The notes under the pieces: generated by a model
The model's database searches: none
What the model was told of the DNA's origin: nothing
What the model saw: the letters and a program-made list of their open reading frames with translations, nothing else
Translations under genes and position numbers: made by a program
Part shown: positions 13,390-13,874 of the stretch, piece after piece
Numbering within the stretch: position 1 is the first letter of the stretch
Layout of the letters: every line of letters begins with the position of its first letter
DNA from: JACCUZ01 sp038246575
GTDB lineage: Bacteria; Actinomycetota; Actinomycetes; JACCUZ01
Length of the DNA: 13,874 nt
NCBI GenBank assembly: GCA_038246575.1
Contig: JBBRVU010000107.1
Span: 1-13,874, forward strand
Direction: 5' to 3'

Positions 13390-13874
13390 CCCTTCACACC
13401 GGAGCCGATGTCGGAGGAAGTGAAGTGCCGCTGGAACGCAACGAACAGCGCGACCGCGGGGGCGGCCAGCACGCAGGCGCCGGCGAGGATCGCGCCGAAC
13501 GGGTTGGTGGCCCGGCCGGCGACGTTGGACAGGTAGTTGGCCAGCGACACGGCCAGCGGCTGCATGCCGGTGTCCTTGGTGACGAGGAACGGCCAGAGGA
13601 ACTCGTTCCAGGGCCCGATGAACGTGAGCAGCACCGCGGTCAGCAGAGCGGGGCGCACCAGGGGCAGTGCGATCGACCAGAGGATGCGCAGCTCGCCGGC
13701 GCCGTCGATGCGAGCGGCGGAGAACAGGTCCTCGGGCAGTCCGAGGAAGAACTGCCGGAAGATGAAGACGGCGGTCGAGTTGATGGCGAACGGAAGGATC
13801 ATGCCGAGGTAGCTGTCGGCCAGTCCGTAGCTGCGGACGATCATCACGTAGAGCGGGATGATGAGCAGCTGGAA
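13386..13874 (-). CDS. ABC sugar transporter permease, MalG/UgpE type (N-terminus outside window)
   Basis: 163 C-terminal codons are present; the frame runs open to the last base, beginning FQLLIIPLYVMIV. The EAA loop that contacts the ATPase is clear (EDLFSAARIDGAGELRILW, then LPLVRPALLT), and further membrane spans follow (LLTFIGPWNEFLWPFLV, AILAGACVLAAPAVALFVAF), ending in the usual RHFTSSDIGSGVKG-type tail of carbohydrate permeases. It belongs to the second inner-membrane subunit of CUT1 ABC importers, whose partners (other permease, binding protein) should lie beyond the right edge. The TGA overlaps the GH130 start by ATGA. Confidence 0.95.
   Translation of the reverse strand, partial: FQLLIIPLYVMIVRSYGLADSYLGMILPFAINSTAVFIFRQFFLGLPEDLFSAARIDGAGELRILWSIALPLVRPALLTAVLLTFIGPWNEFLWPFLVTKDTGMQPLAVSLANYLSNVAGRATNPFGAILAGACVLAAPAVALFVAFQRHFTSSDIGSGVKG

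Overview
The window is very GC-rich (codon third positions almost always G/C), starts genes freely with GTG as well as ATG, and carries a rimP-nusA-ylxR-infB cluster with a long Gly/Pro-rich IF-2 N-terminus. Together these indicate a high-GC actinobacterium (Actinomycetes); I cannot place it to genus. No tRNA, rRNA, insertion sequence, CRISPR array or replication origin was recognised.

Region 1 (1-4795, minus strand) is a core translation/transcription operon, read right to left: rimP (ribosome maturation), nusA (transcription elongation/antitermination), ylxR (small RNA-binding protein) and infB (IF-2, lacking only its last few codons at the window edge). rimP/nusA and nusA/ylxR overlap. A 198-nt spacer with a GC-rich hairpin separates ylxR from infB.

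Region 2 (4872-5845, plus strand) is a divergent two-gene unit joined by a GTGA overlap: a small Tat-like lipoprotein with ferritin-like E/H motifs, then a DUF4439 ferritin-like protein. Its tail overlaps the next gene, which converges on it, by 18 bp.

Region 3 (5828-10047, minus strand) is the most unusual part. A secreted subtilisin-family (S8) protease ends in 13 tandem pentads of the form W-x-x-x-S, mostly W-A-G-K-S. It is translationally coupled through a GTGA overlap to a polytopic membrane protein with GAF-like, degenerate GGDEF (SGNEY) and apparently intact EAL domains. The pair looks like a protease/c-di-GMP module. Its leader holds an AT-rich cluster of TTAC/GTAA inverted repeats and a perfect hairpin just before the Shine-Dalgarno sequence.

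Region 4 (10226-13874, minus strand) is a carbohydrate-use operon: an ABC sugar permease (MalG type, N-terminus outside the window), a GH130 mannoside phosphorylase/hydrolase-like enzyme, and a large secreted protein that looks like a helical-toroid glycosidase with a C-terminal CBM35/CBM6-like module. These genes are coupled by ATGA overlaps or near overlaps. A strong hairpin after the last gene separates this operon from the protease/GGDEF-EAL operon.
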